A DNA stretch of 64,000 bases from Beroe forskalii (Eukaryota; Ctenophora; Nuda; Beroida; Beroidae). The number at the start of each line of letters is the position of its first letter. Position 1 is the stretch's first letter. The stretch spans positions 578,706-642,705 of the forward strand of contig WFMF01000041.1 in the NCBI GenBank assembly GCA_011033025.1, read 5' to 3'. The notes under the pieces were generated by a model. That model had not been told where the DNA came from, made no database searches, and saw nothing but the letters and a program-made list of their open reading frames with translations. Position numbers and translations under genes: made by a program. Positions 1 through 11,481 of the stretch are shown here, one piece after another.

Positions 1-525
1 ACATACGACCTTAACACCCTGCTTTACAGGTTTCGGGGGTTCCCGAAATTCTGTAGAATCACTACTACTAAAAACCCGCTTATTCTTAGCATCAATAGTT
101 ATGCCATACTTTGATATTATATCCATGCCCATGAGGATCTCTGCCTCTATGAAGTCAGCTACTACGAAGTTGTGGTTAATCTTAACTCCAGCTAACTCGG
201 CAGGGAGGGTAATTTGGCCGTAAATCTTGACACTGTCCCCTGTGAAGGCCTTCAATTTCAGTTTACATTCCGAGACCTCTTTTTCCTTTTTAATAAATTT
301 TAAGAAGGCATGTGATACTATTGACATAGATGAGCCCGTATCTATAAAGCAATCAATAGGCCTATTACAACACGACCCTTTAATCATGATACATTTTTCA
401 ACAGTACCACTATCTGTGTTATAACATGTCAACTTCCCCTTAACCCATTTGTGCCCAGTGGCCACATATGTAGCCACCTCAATTGTGAGCCCATAGAAGG
501 GCACCAAGACAACTTTTTGCAACAA
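1..525 (-). CDS. LTR retrotransposon aspartic protease, partial pol
   Basis: The minus strand reads an open frame with a retropepsin signature. The active-site motif FIDTGSSMSIV lies near 325-345. Further downstream are a flap-like segment and the second hydrophobic motif ILMGMDII, which corresponds to the conserved ILG region of the fold. This enzyme cleaves Gag-Pol in LTR retrotransposons. The frame runs off the left edge, so reverse transcriptase and integrase would lie outside the window. The upstream gag at 2769-4073 is on the same strand, and a foldback element at 803-2581 separates them. The protease call is firm. The family (Gypsy or BEL) is not decided by what is visible. Confidence 0.75.
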   Translation of the reverse strand, partial: MLQKVVLVPFYGLTIEVATYVATGHKWVKGKLTCYNTDSGTVEKCIMIKGSCCNRPIDCFIDTGSSMSIVSHAFLKFIKKEKEVSECKLKLKAFTGDSVKIYGQITLPAELAGVKINHNFVVADFIEAEILMGMDIISKYGITIDAKNKRVFSSSDSTEFREPPKPVKQGVKVVC

Positions 526-802
526 AAGCGTTTGAATCAGATAGAGGGATGATCATTCAAGACATTCTGATTAATATTTCAAGCGCTTTGTATGCTTGAA
601 TGATAGAAAATTGAGTTTGAAAATGACAAAAAACGGCATTTTTCCACGAGAAATTTCAAGGTCTCATTCAGAAGAATCTGATCAAGAGTAGCAGCTGAGA
701 CTTTCGGAATTTAGAGAAGAAGCATCGCATTGTTCAGTGAAATGATCATTATTACGAAATACAGTATACTTTAGCCATCATTGTGTCTTTTCAGAGTGAC
801 GT

Positions 803-2581
803 CACGTTTGTGGCCACTGGGGGCGGCCACGAACGTGGTTTTTAGAAAATGCTACAAATGTGGCCAATTCATTGTCCACATATGTAACCTGCCACAAATG
901 TAGCCACTATATTGGCTACGTTTGTGGACATGTCACATATGTGGCCATTATATTGGTAAAATTGTGAATTTATTGGCTACATTTGTGACTTGTCCACATA
1001 TGTTGCCATTATTGGAACATATTTTGCCATTATAATGGCCACGTTCGTGGCCATGTCACATGCCATGTACAAATGTTGAAGGGAGATCAAACATTGTTCC
1101 ATATCTCACTCTGATCAATAGCAATTTCTTGAAGAATGTCATCACAGTTGTAAGCCATAGCTCTTGTAATGTCTCGTGAGTCGGTCCAATAATTAATGCT
1201 GAGGAAATACTGAACTTAGGTGCAAATGTTTTATTGTTTTGCTGGTGGATTTGGATGAATATTAGGATTAGCGTCGATTCCCTATACTATGCAAATCAAT
1301 ACCCGATTTGTTGGGAAACCTTGACTATGTCAAGATAAAAACCGATCGCCAAAATATTATGAGCTTACATATATCTTTATATTATGTGATTTCGTCATGC
1401 TACGTTTCAGACCAAAAACTAATGTATCATATTACCTCTTATTTTTTATGTTGCCTGGCACCACAAAACATAATTACTAACCAAGTTATATGATCAAAGC
1501 TTTAAAAATGGTTTATTGAACGTGTGGAAAAGCGCTGCTCAACACTGGTATTTCCGTATTTCCAACCTCAGTAAAATTCACTCCTTGCATCTAGTTATTT
1601 TTTGGTCAGGTAATTTATAACATACTTACAGTAAGTGCTTGGGTGATGTAAAGGACCTTAAATTGAAAATAGAACTTGTTAGCAATATTTGAGTCATTCA
1701 TCACCATTCACCAAAACAAAAAGAAAGAATTATTCATTGCTTTCGTGCTCGACCGCACTGAGCAGCGAGCCGGTCTCGGTGTTGAATTGTTTTTTTAAGC
1801 CGAATTTTACCATGACGTGTTTTTTTTAATTGTTTCGATCTCATACCCATTCAATGATTTGTTCTTCACCGCATGACGTCCACCGACTGCTCATGAAGGA
1901 AATGTGCTAATGAGTAAAATCTGGGAGAATAATTTTCCAATGGAAACCCCCCTGTGGTGTGTTCAAACTTATCAGGACCTGGGCGACCTGATTCAAAACA
2001 TAACAGCAGTCTTTGCAGTTGCAATAAAGGGAAAAGCTTCGAAGATCGTTCATAATACTATACCATCAATCATAAGATCTCGATTATAGTTACACGATTT
2101 CAGTTCATCTAGGTCAAGGTACTTTTTGTGATGATTAGGTATGATATCTAAATATAATGCTGCTGATACAATCCTATAAGAGGGGCTGCAGCATGTGACA
2201 AGGACTTTCCCGACTCACGGGGCATCACAAGAATGATAGTCAATGACGGTGATGATGTTCGACTAGAAACTGCAATTGATCAAAGTAAGATATGACACAA
2301 TGTTTGATCTCCCTTCAACATTTTTACATGAGTTTGTCATATGGCCACGAACGTGGCCATTATAATGGCAACATATGTTCTAACAATGGCAACATATGTG
2401 GACGAGTCACAAAATGTAGCCAATAAATTCAATTTTACTAATATAATGGCCATTATGACATGTCCACAAACGTAGCCAATATAGTGGCTACATTTGTGGT
2501 GAGGTTACATATGTGACAATAATACCACATTTGTAGCATTTTGTGTGTCCACGTTTGTGGCCGCCCTGGTGGCCAAACGTG
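803..2581. mobile_element. Foldback (long inverted repeat) element inserted in the retrotransposon
   Basis: The left end (803-1140) and right end (2265-2581) are inverted copies that begin with CACGTTTG and continue through many small palindromes such as CCACGAACGTGG and variants of TGGCCACATATGTGG. They meet at matching GGGAGATCAAACA / TGTTTGATCTCCC blocks. The central 1.1 kb shows no recognisable protein. This is the architecture of a non-autonomous foldback or MITE-like element. It splits gag from protease in the host retrotransposon. I could not define a target-site duplication. Confidence 0.65.
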
Positions 2582-2768
2582 TTAGGCTATTATCTCATAA
2601 ACCGTCAATTTTAGAGTTATGAGACCTATCAGAAAAGATTCAGCGTAAAATTTTACCCCTATAACCAATTTTTCACAAAAATTGTAGGTGCCGATCTATG
2701 GGCGGGCATGAGTGGGTTAATAACACCCTTGTCTACGTTACGTTTTCCGGATGACGAAGCAGGACAAG

Positions 2769-3590
2769 TTACTGACTTGCCATCCGGTATCCGTTTAAAG
2801 GATACCTTTGATTATACCCGTAACTTACCAACTGCGGGCAGTTCCTCCTGAAGTGATTCCCGCCACAATTCCAGCAGCTTACTGTATAGTTATTCTGGCT
2901 ACCTGGTTGGAAGGATGGCATCCTGCTAGGTCTGAAGCTGCCATCCCTGTTACTAAAATTAGGTGGGTTACAACCTCTACCCACAAAGTTTTGTCCAAAT
3001 CCAACGCCACCACCGTTTTGTTGCTGACCTCCGTTATGAATCAGATTACCCCTAGGTATGGAACCTGTAACCCCAGCTACCACGTCGCTGTAGGACCGTC
3101 GTGTTACAACGTTAACACCATGCTCGTCAAAGTCAGCGCTATGATCCCGTGCCTGATGCTTAACTTCACCACCCACCGAGTACAGGGGGTTGTCAACCTC
3201 CACAACATGCGAGCTGGACTGAATTCCTCTAATCCGCTCTGTTTGTGTAGCGAGTTTAACAGCGGCCCTGAAATCTCGAACATTATTCTCAAGGATACGT
3301 TCTCTGACTCTAGGGTCACTAGCTCCAGTAATGAGAGCATTGAGACAACTGTCCTCCATGCTCTGACTTGAATCATATCCAGCCTTACTAGCTAGGTCGC
3401 TGATTCGGAAGCCGAACTGTTCTACTGACTCGCCAGGCTTCTGTCTCATTGATAGAAGCTCGGCCCTAGTAGCTGTAGCTTCAAGAGGGGGGAAAAGTTC
3501 ATCAGTGTAACGTCTGATGAGGAAGTCAATGTTAACCTCTGAATTCGTGAGGATCTTAGTCCTGCAATCACGTTTGTTCACACTGGACGT
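2769..3590 (-). pseudogene. Retrotransposon Gag, capsid and zinc-knuckle part
   Basis: The translation contains a Gag capsid-like segment (RQKPGESVEQFGFRISDLA, then a run ending ERILENNVRDF). Near the C terminus there is a CCHC zinc knuckle, CWNCGGNHFRRNCP, within a glycine, asparagine and phenylalanine-rich tail. These are the capsid and nucleocapsid regions of LTR retrotransposon Gag, which packages element RNA. The frame has no proper ATG (it opens at GTG) and is separated by stop codons from the N-terminal Gag ORF at 3666-4073, so Gag is broken in this copy. Confidence 0.8.
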
Positions 3591-3665
3591 AGGGAAAGCA
3601 TGTAACTAGTCTAGTTCTGCAAGTCGCACAGTAACACGTTTCTAACCGCTGCAAAAGGAAAGAAA

Positions 3666-4073
3666 TTATGCCCTTTTTTTGAGGGGTTTCTCAGGCTTCG
3701 CAAAGACAGGCCTGCTAAAACAGGGTGGGTTAACTCCCCCATCACCTACAGGGGTCCCTACGTTCTCGGAAACCTGTGAAGCGTGATTTAACCCGCGTTG
3801 CGAGTCATCATGAATAATTTTCCTGTTTTCCTGATCCTGTGGTTCCATTTTAGCACTAATATTTGCCAAAATATTCGATTCAGCCACCTTTAACTCCGCA
3901 CATCGCTTCTCGAGTGCACCTAATTTATTTTCGATTTCAGCGATTTGAGGACTTCCAGCCTCTAATCCGGCTAAGCTTCCCTTAGCTGCACTAATCCTAG
4001 ATTCTACCACCGTTTTCTCTTTGATGACAGTGGTTAACTGTTCTAAAATTACCCTTATATCCAAGTCCATCAC
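3666..4073 (-). pseudogene. Retrotransposon Gag, N-terminal coiled-coil part
   Basis: This 135-codon ORF starts MMDLDIRVIL and is rich in Glu, Lys, Ala and Leu with heptad-like spacing, suggesting a coiled coil. A Pro/Gly-rich tail ends in a basic KKRA. It sits directly downstream of the predicted LTR and primer-binding region and upstream of the capsid ORF, so it is read as the N-terminal part of Gag. Stop codons between 3591 and 3665 separate the two parts. The placement is by context, with no diagnostic motif. Confidence 0.5.
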
Positions 4074-4159
4074 TATACCTGAAAATTTTTAACCACTGAT
4101 AAATTTCCGTTGTTCTACTAAAACTACTCAAGCAGTGACGAGTTCCGAGGCCACCAATA

Positions 4160-4932
4160 TGTTGAAAAGGGATAAAACTAGGGTTAAGTTTGGTTCGGGC
4201 CGAGGGGTCTATTATGGGCTTACCTAAGTGTCACTGCTCGAGTAAAACAACGGATTGTTCAAAAGATAAAACAATACTAATTAGTTGACAGTCAATAAAA
4301 TCTCCCTAATAAGGTCACTTATAGTTAACAAGTTCCTTAACGTAACTAACTTATAGTTAACAAGTTCGTTACAGTTCCTTCGAAGTCGCTTATAGTGAAC
4401 AAGCTTCTTCTATGCCTCAAGGTCACTTATAGTTAACAAGTTCCTTTACGTAACTAACTTATAGTTAACAAGTTCGTTACAGTTCCCTTCAGAAGTCACT
4501 TATAGTTAACAAGCTTCTTCTATGCCACAAGGTCACTTATAGTTAACAAGTTCCCTTTACGTAACTAACTTATAGTTAACAAGTTCGTTACAGTTCCCTT
4601 CAGAAGTCGCTTATAGTTAACAAGCTTCTTCTATGCCACAAGGTAACTTATAGTTAACAAGTTTCCTTCTGCAACTTATAGTTAACAAGTTTGTCACAGT
4701 TCCCTTCAGAGGTTGCTTATAGTTAACAAGCTTCCTCTATGCCCACGAAACTGAAAGGTAAGAAATAGCTCCGGACCGCCCTTATACAACTCGTCTGTGG
4801 CTCATAACACGTGAGAAATGCTGCGTTAAGGTCACGTGGACAGTCACGTGTGTGCTAAAGCCTAATCTAGATTCAAATGTTACGCCCATACGTTAAGTAT
4901 TGACAGCCAAACTGCCAGTATCCTTTTCACTA
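4160..4932 (-). mobile_element. Candidate 5' LTR with tandem repeats and E-boxes
   Basis: On the minus strand the segment opens TGAAAAGGATAC and closes with the inverted form ending CCTTTTCAACA, giving imperfect TG...CA termini. Immediately after it comes TGGTGGCCTCGGAAC, positioned like a tRNA primer-binding site, and then gag. The inner part is a tandem array (4310-4735). The outer part carries three CACGTG boxes at 4808, 4833 and 4845, where a promoter would sit. The partner LTR is outside the window, so the boundaries are provisional. Confidence 0.5.
4310..4735. repeat. Tandem array of a TTATAGTTAACAAG motif
   Basis: About twelve copies of CTTATAGTTAACAAG are arranged in a higher-order unit of roughly 115 bp. 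Within that unit three motif copies are separated by spacers such as TTCGTTACAGTTCCC and CTTCTTCTATGCC. The motif is itself partly palindromic (CTT...AAG around GTTAAC). It lies inside the candidate LTR. Confidence 0.8.
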
Positions 4933-5469
4933 TCAAATAGGAGCAAAAGCAGCATATACAGGGAATACATAATTAGCTAAAAATAGAAACAGTTGCACGC
5001 CCGCATGAACACCAAAGGAATGTGTATAACAAGATACTTAATGCCGATTACGTAATCTGTTAATAAATATCATGATCACATACGCAGTCAAATATGCAAT
5101 CTAAAAATAGCACATGTTTCGTTTATCTACTTCAAATTTTTTTTGGGGTTTCAGATCCCCGATTCATGTGCAATCAAGTCATAATGTTCTTCTATCCCAT
5201 AAACGGAACCGATGAGTCCGAATCCTAATGGGGTCCAAGGTATCCCCGACCCTTTATCTCTAATCCTAAAAAGGTCACAAAGGGATTACTGTATTTTCCC
5301 GATCTCCGATGAGGGATCTGTTTTTTGAGGAAAAATGCCCCCTACCCTTTCTAATGCAAGGCCACAGAGGGCGAGTCCACAAAACCCAAAGGGGCCGCAG
5401 GCCCCCAAAAACAAAAGGCCCAGGGGGCAGGGGTTTCCCATTTCCCTAGAGTCCTGTGCCGAGTGTCCG
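4933..5469. other. No gene recognised
   Basis: AT-rich sequence followed from about 5130 by a C-rich and G-rich stretch with short ORFs. I see no protein, RNA or repeat signature here. The giant inverted repeat begins at its right edge. Confidence 0.5.
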
Positions 5470-6276
5470 AACCCCGAACAGCTGAATTTCAGTTCTTTTG
5501 ATGAACGTATCGAGGGTATGACTACGAGGGGGCCGGTTTTACTGGAAGATTTCGTCTTGATGGGGTATTGGGGGTAGGGAAAGGTTTTTTAAAAATTAAA
5601 GTTTTGGTAGCAAATAAGGGAGGGGGGAAGAATTTTTAAGGGTAGTCAGGCCGGGACACTTAAAAGCACCCCCCGTTTAATTTTTAAGGATTTGAAATTT
5701 AAAACACATTCTATGGAAAATTCAGAAATTATTTTTTGCTTTTTTTTTATTTTTTGGGATTTTTTTTAAAAAGTTTGCTAAGGATGGTCTGACAGAGTAT
5801 AAATCAGGAAATTTCAATTATTGATAAAAAAAACAAATATGGGAGAAAATTTTTTTCGTAAGAAACCAATCCACCCATTATTTGACAACCCCCCGTTAGC
5901 AGAAATTTCTAAACCCCCACCTCAATTTTTTGTTTCGCCCCCGCTTATTAGGGCAAATAGAGTACTAGTACTAGTAGTGTAACATTTTTTTTATATATCT
6001 AAATCTAATTTTTTCTTTCCCAAAGTTCAAAGTTTTTTAGTCCAATATGATTTTTATTAATTACTATTTTCGAAGGTTGTTGAGGATGTCCCCAATTATA
6101 AGTTTTCACAGCAGCAAAAAAGTTCCGGCATTTAAAATTAAGCGGCGTACATGCCGTTGTGTACTTTTTACGGTGTTTTACTGCGCGCAAATGTTTTACA
6201 ATGTTTTGAAGAGTTTCACTAATAATCATATATCATTGTCTTAAATGACATTTAAACATTTAAATGAAGTTTCAGG

Positions 6277-6440
6277 AAATTCTACACCCACTGAGGATCC
6301 AAGTTTGAACGTATCTGGTAGCTTACATTCAAATGAGATGCCCAAAGTGTTTAGAAATAGAAGTGTTGAATACAGAAAATCAGGGAATGTTGATGATCAT
6401 GAAACAGCAGAAAGTGTGACTTTCCAGAGAAGGTTTTTAA
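6277..6440 (+). pseudogene. Decayed copy of the exon at 31265-31408
   Basis: The segment after an acceptor-like TTTCAG is homologous, in inverted orientation, to the better preserved exon on the right arm. The two copies differ by several small indels, so the left copy has lost the right copy's reading frame. It is read as a degenerate duplicate. Confidence 0.45.
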
Positions 6441-7734
6441 TCAGATTATCATAGAAGATTTTGTTTTTGTTTCTCCTCAGATAAAATCAAACTCAAATAC
6501 TATTACTATCTTCCAATAAACAATATCTACGAAATGGTTCTCGGACTTATGAAATCGGAACTCAGTTTATTATTTAAAAATAAATTCCTTATCCAAAGGC
6601 GAATTGGAATGTCATACTTTTAGCCTTAAATCTGTCAAGAACTGGGGTATTTACAATTCGTGTATTTCGGACTGTTTGAGTTCCACTATTGACAGTTTGA
6701 TATATCTAAAAAGCCAAATAGGGTATTTGATTTTGATCCCCCTTCTCAAATCTCAAGGTTTATTATTTGTTGATTTTATCATTCTTTTATCGTGTAAGTG
6801 TGAGACGTTAAAATATTTCAAAATTTTTCAGCTTCAAGTCCTGATTTCCAACAACGAAATCCAAATAGCCATTCTATTTCGATGCTCCGTCAAACTTACT
6901 TATTAATATTTTCTTCAAATTACTATTTGATGTCACAGGAGATGGCAACGGTGTTATAGTATTAGTAATAATAGAAGCGGGTCAATTTATCTTGACACTC
7001 AATAAGTTATTTTGAAAAATTAATTGGTTATTTTGTAAAGTTGATTTCTAGTGTATATATTATTTATTGAGTAACTTATTTTTATGAATTATGTTTTAAA
7101 ACCCACTGAGCTACGCCTTTTAGTCGTGTTATTATCAAATTTGATTTTAAGGATTGGCTGGCTTAGGAGTTCCTTGCTAGCATACCTTATTACTCCTTAT
7201 TTAACCGGCCCTTTGAGGACAAAAACCTCTTTGAGATTTTTAGCCGGTTAAATTAAACTTTAAGGCCAGTTGATTTAGGCCAGTTGATTTAGGCCAGATG
7301 ATTCATTTGACCGTCATTATATAACACATATAATGACCTGAATCATGACATTAGACCAGAATTTGAGTTTTTTGATATGTATAAGTTGGTTTTCGTGGCT
7401 TTTCTTGGGCAAAGATTTCTTTGTCTGGCAACTGCTTGAAAAATTTTTGTCCATAAATGATTCGATTTTTGTTCAGGTTAAAAAAGGGCCGGTTTAAAAA
7501 AGGTCGGTTAAATAAAGGTTTGTCGTACGATGTATTATATGATGTCGGCCGTTGACAGACCCTCGTGAGAATCAGCGCCAAGCGGGCGGCGCTGAGTCTC
7601 ATGTCACGAGGGTCTGTCAACGGCCGACAAATAAGGGAAAATATTAATAAGTAGTTTACGCCTGCATAGGCCACGTGTTGAGCTAGCAGCAAAGCGTACT
7701 AGGGTAACAACTTAATTTCCTAAGCCTTGTCTGA

Positions 7735-8260
7735 CGAGTCGTGGCGCGCGCGCTTCGCGCGCGCGAGGGGGTCAGGCAACGCCTGACAACCTAAGCCTGC
7801 ATAGGTGTGCGTACGCGCGCCGCGCTACCCTACGGGACACACGTCACACCCTGTTCTGAGGAAGCGCGCAACGCAGACAGGGATATACGTGTTTAGCAAA
7901 CCTTAGCCTTGTCTAACGTCGTCAGACCCATTATTTCAAATTTTAAATTTCTGCGAGTCGTGGCGCGCGCACTTCACGCGCGCGAGGGGGTCAGGCAACG
8001 CCTTGCCCTAACCAGCCGCCCCTGGTTAGGCCAGCGGAAGGCAACGCCGCTGACAAAATCTATCAACAATAGACACACCACGTCACCACTCTTACCTGAT
8101 TGATATTTTATTTCCAATGGTCCATATTGTTTCGACTCAAAATTACCAAAATTTATTTCATAATTTTGAGGGGGTTTGTTCCTAAGCCCGCATAGGTGTG
8201 TGTACGCGCCGCGCGCAACCCACACAGTGATATACGTGTTTAGCAAGGGGGTTTGGTCAA
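7735..8260. repeat. GC-rich palindromic block of the left arm
   Basis: This CpG-rich stretch holds two versions of the same module, a GCGCGC...TTC...GCGCGC hairpin followed by GAGGGGGTCAGGCAACG. Short AACCAGG/CCTGGTT pairs also occur. Related modules recur in the right arm at 25600-25810, 26230-26330 and 29380-29500. No gene is visible. Confidence 0.6.
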
Positions 8261-8491
8261 TGCTGACGTCAGCAAGGGGGAGGCCGGGAGGGGGTCAACC
8301 AATGATGACAAATGCTGACAGAAGGGGGGGGGGTCAAAAATCACCAAAAAAGTGCTGACGTAATATGAGTGACGTCTCCCTTATGTTATGTTAGAAGCAG
8401 AAGAAATTTATTAACTAACAAGCATGAAACTATTAATTTTTCAAAAGTGGCTTGTAGTTGTAATTAAAATGAAAATTTTATAACTTAACAA

Positions 8492-8556
8492 GTGAGAAAT
8501 CATTGGAATGATCTACCTAAATATGTGCGAGAGGCTCCAACAAAAGAGGTGTTATA
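8492..8556 (+). pseudogene. LINE reverse transcriptase C-terminal remnant (left arm)
   Basis: The frame reads VRNHWNDLPKYVREAPTKEV and then stops. The pattern W-N-x-L-P-x-x-V is typical of the extreme C terminus of LINE (CR1/Jockey-type) reverse transcriptase ORFs. Only about 20 codons remain, and the upstream sequence has stops. The mirror copy is at 25263-25328, so the fragment predates the inverted duplication. Confidence 0.4.
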
Positions 8557-9256
8557 AGAATGACACCAGTGTTCAAAGGTGTGCTTTTGTATATTTTGTA
8601 TATTTCTGTATAAATGGGTAAAACTGTCTTTCTTTTTAAATTATTACTATTTCAATCAGAGCACCATGGAATGGTGCATCAAAATGTATTTCAGTTTTTA
8701 AAGAAAACTAAGAGTACCTTGTAGAGGTGCATGACATGAAGAATGATGATGAAGAATGAGAGTCACATAAGTCATAAATGTGTTGTATTCATTACAAAAC
8801 AATTATATTATTATTATTAAGCCATTGATCTTGAAAAAAAAGGATCTTGAATATTGTAATGAATTGTGATGGTTTGATATCATAGGCAATATTTATGTTA
8901 TCCAATCTGGGTTAATGTATTTTCATTGACTTTTTACGTTTGCTGTTGACAGTATGTTGCCAGCATTTTTAAATCAAGTTATTTATACTGAATTTTATGA
9001 TATTTTTTAACTTTTCAGTTTCATGCTCTTAACTTATTTCACAGTGATTTCATACTCTTAAGTTATTATCACAGTATTTTTATCACTGAGTTGTTTATGC
9101 AAATTCAGTTTATTTATGAATGGTAACAATGAGTAATGGGCACCTGAGTTCAATGGTGCGTATTAGTGTTATCTATTGTTCTTGATAATCGTCTATGTGA
9201 AGAGTGATGGTTTAATACCATTATCCTTATGTTATGTTATGTTAGGATTGACTCAG

Positions 9257-9442
9257 TCAGAGAGGCTTTGAATTCATTTCTTGGATCTGTGGTATCTTAA
9301 CTGGTATTTCAGAATGATTCTGACTGTCATGTATGCCGCTTAGATGACTAATATGGGAGGCCCCACATGACTTGCCCTCATGTGTGTCGAGTTTTATGTA
9401 TACTGTTGGGTCACTTAATTGCTGATTCAGAATCCCAAACAA
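9257..9442 (-). CDS. Unrecognised 61-codon ORF conserved in both arms
   Basis: The ORF begins MFGILNQQLSDPTVYIKLD and ends NSKPL. The mirror ORF at 24739-24924 is the same length with a single residue change near its start. I do not recognise it. Conservation may only reflect the youth of the inverted duplication, so this is weak evidence of coding. Confidence 0.2.
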   Translation of the reverse strand: MFGILNQQLSDPTVYIKLDTHEGKSCGASHISHLSGIHDSQNHSEIPVKIPQIQEMNSKPL

Positions 9443-9821
9443 GAAATGAAAGGGAATTGCTAAGAGAAAATGTTCTAACAGAAGATTAGGTATTGTTGGC
9501 TCATTGAAGACACAATGGGTCTCTTAATTGAGCATTCATTATGACTGAAATCTTATTCATTGTTGTGTTATGTCCCTATGAACACTTAATCTCAGTTAAC
9601 CTCCCTGACTACCGCTTTGTTAACAGGGAAGGTGCTGAGATGAGTCCACAGTACACAATTTACTGTCAGAACTATGAAAAACCAGGGGTGTTTAATTGAT
9701 AATGCTTTGTGCAGGTGTCATGCACCAGGATTCTGGTTCAAGCAAGAGATATTTAAGTTTCATCTCTGAGACTTGAGAGTCAGTGAGCTGAGAAATGTGG
9801 AAATATAACTATACTTGGACA

Positions 9822-10090
9822 GATATTCCAAAAATTCTCGTTCTTTCTGAGTAGACTCAATTAGAAACAGTTTTAAATTACTCGAACTTTATTAACGTTG
9901 CAATGTTCAACATCATATTCATAATCTGAAAATATGTACAAAAATGGTTAAAAACGTGATCTTTACATTATACAGAGTCTTTAAATTTGAATAAAATTTC
10001 GTAAAAATATCCCCAAAATATTTCAGAGATTCAGAATTAATTTCGTTGAAAATATCATTTCATCAAAAAAGAAAAATATTCATCTGGACA
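9822..10090. mobile_element. Left-arm-specific 269 bp insertion
   Basis: The right arm reads straight through this point (near 24350-24365). The left arm has about 263 extra AT-rich bases bounded by TGGACA on both sides (9816-9821 and 10085-10090). This looks like a short element with a 6 bp target-site duplication, inserted after the arms arose. Confidence 0.55.
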
Positions 10091-10106
10091 AATTAGTTAT
10101 AATTCA

Positions 10107-10127
10107 CTAGCAGGCCCTATGGGCTTG
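10107..10127 (-). mobile_element. Helitron-like 3' hairpin (left arm)
   Basis: The minus strand has a GC-rich hairpin, GCAAGCCCATAGGGCCTGC, ending in CTAG followed by T. This is the form of a Helitron 3' terminus. The mirror copy is at 24320-24341. The 5' end was not located. Confidence 0.45.
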
Positions 10128-10337
10128 CAAATTCACAGCTCACTTGGTGCTTCAATAAACTTTTCGTGCTAGTGCATTGTAACTACAGTTAGAAATTCTT
10201 CAATGATTTATTTCTATGAATTGTAAGTTTGGTATTAACATTTGGTACTAAAATTTGGACATTTTTCAGAGATATTGGATGTCATGTCTTTTATATGCTG
10301 CTGGAATATCATTCTTAGCTTCACATGAGTTGACATC

Positions 10338-11384
10338 ATGAAGATTGGCCAAGCAGTGAGTAACCAGATCCATTTTACCATGGTTTTGTTTCCACAAGGC
10401 TTTAAAAGATGGAATTCATTGACAGTTCAAATAGTAATATCTAATTTTTTGTTCCTTCAAATTGAACATTCAAATTGAACAGGCTACTCTAAAATTCAAG
10501 TCATATTTTTCAGCTATTACAAGAAAGATGTGGGCTGATACAACCTAAATTTGCAAAGCATGTTGATTTATCTCATTGTAACCTAGGTGAGATTACAGAG
10601 ATTGATTTGAAATGTTCAAATTAAGAATTGTCGCAGATTATACCTACCCTGCTTTTATGCTTAAGACTGAAAGTAGATGCTGAAAGTTTTGTTATTATGA
10701 ATATCTACTTAATGCTTCTATACTATATAGATAACTATCATTGTAACACTTTATTTTCAGTCACATTAGAAGGTGTTAGACAATGTACAAATATACAGAC
10801 ACTTATACTCAGATACAACTCCATCTCAATAATACCATCATTTCTCACTACCTTGCCTGAGCTCTGGAAATTAGATCTGAGTCATAATGTGGTATGTAGT
10901 TTTGACCTCAGGTGGTGTATCAAATATCATTCTCCCAAAGGAAAGCATTTGTTTTGTAGTTTTGTGACTTGAACTTTACTGCTGATTTTGTTAACTTATA
11001 TACTTTACCACATTTTCAATATATTACATCGTTTCATATTCTTCATCAAACTTAGGTTTCCTCTCTGGAAGGATTCTTGAAGCTGCGTTGCATTGGGACA
11101 CTTGTGTTATCCTACAATAACATATCTTGGCCAGAGCTTAGAAAAATACAGCATGTGATTATCTTAGATTTGCGACTTGTGGGAAACCCTCTGCTAGAGA
11201 AGGATCCTTACTGTGAGTTGAACTTTCAATCCAATTTAATTCCACTCTTAGTAAGTTTGTAAGTTTAGATTACATCATTAAGAGTACTACAATATATAAT
11301 AACAATTATTTCTTAATGCAATAGGATTTCACCAATTTCCTATTTGAAAACGAAGAACTAAGAACTAAAAATCTGTTATCTTAG
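10338..11384 (+). CDS. Small leucine-rich-repeat protein (left copy)
   Basis: Five exons join in phase: 10338-10355, 10514-10586, 10761-10891, 11056-11250 and 11325-11384, with GT-AG introns, giving about 158 residues. The first exon encodes MKIGQA. The body has SDS22-like leucine-rich repeats: HVDLSHCNLVTLEG, then TLILRYNSISIIPS, LWKLDLSHNVVSSLEG and TLVLSYNNIS. A capping motif, LVGNPLLEKDPYC, follows. Such proteins are protein-binding scaffolds, and no enzymatic role is implied. The gene converges with the phosphoesterase at 11482, about 100 bp away. The orthologue is not certain. The mirror copy is at 22924-24110. Confidence 0.75.
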
Positions 11385-11481
11385 CTGGTACAATTTGTGA
11401 AACCTTTAAACATTGCCATGGCTCAATCAGAACTTACGATAAGTACAGTGTTTCAGTGCATCTGTGAATCTAAATCAGACC

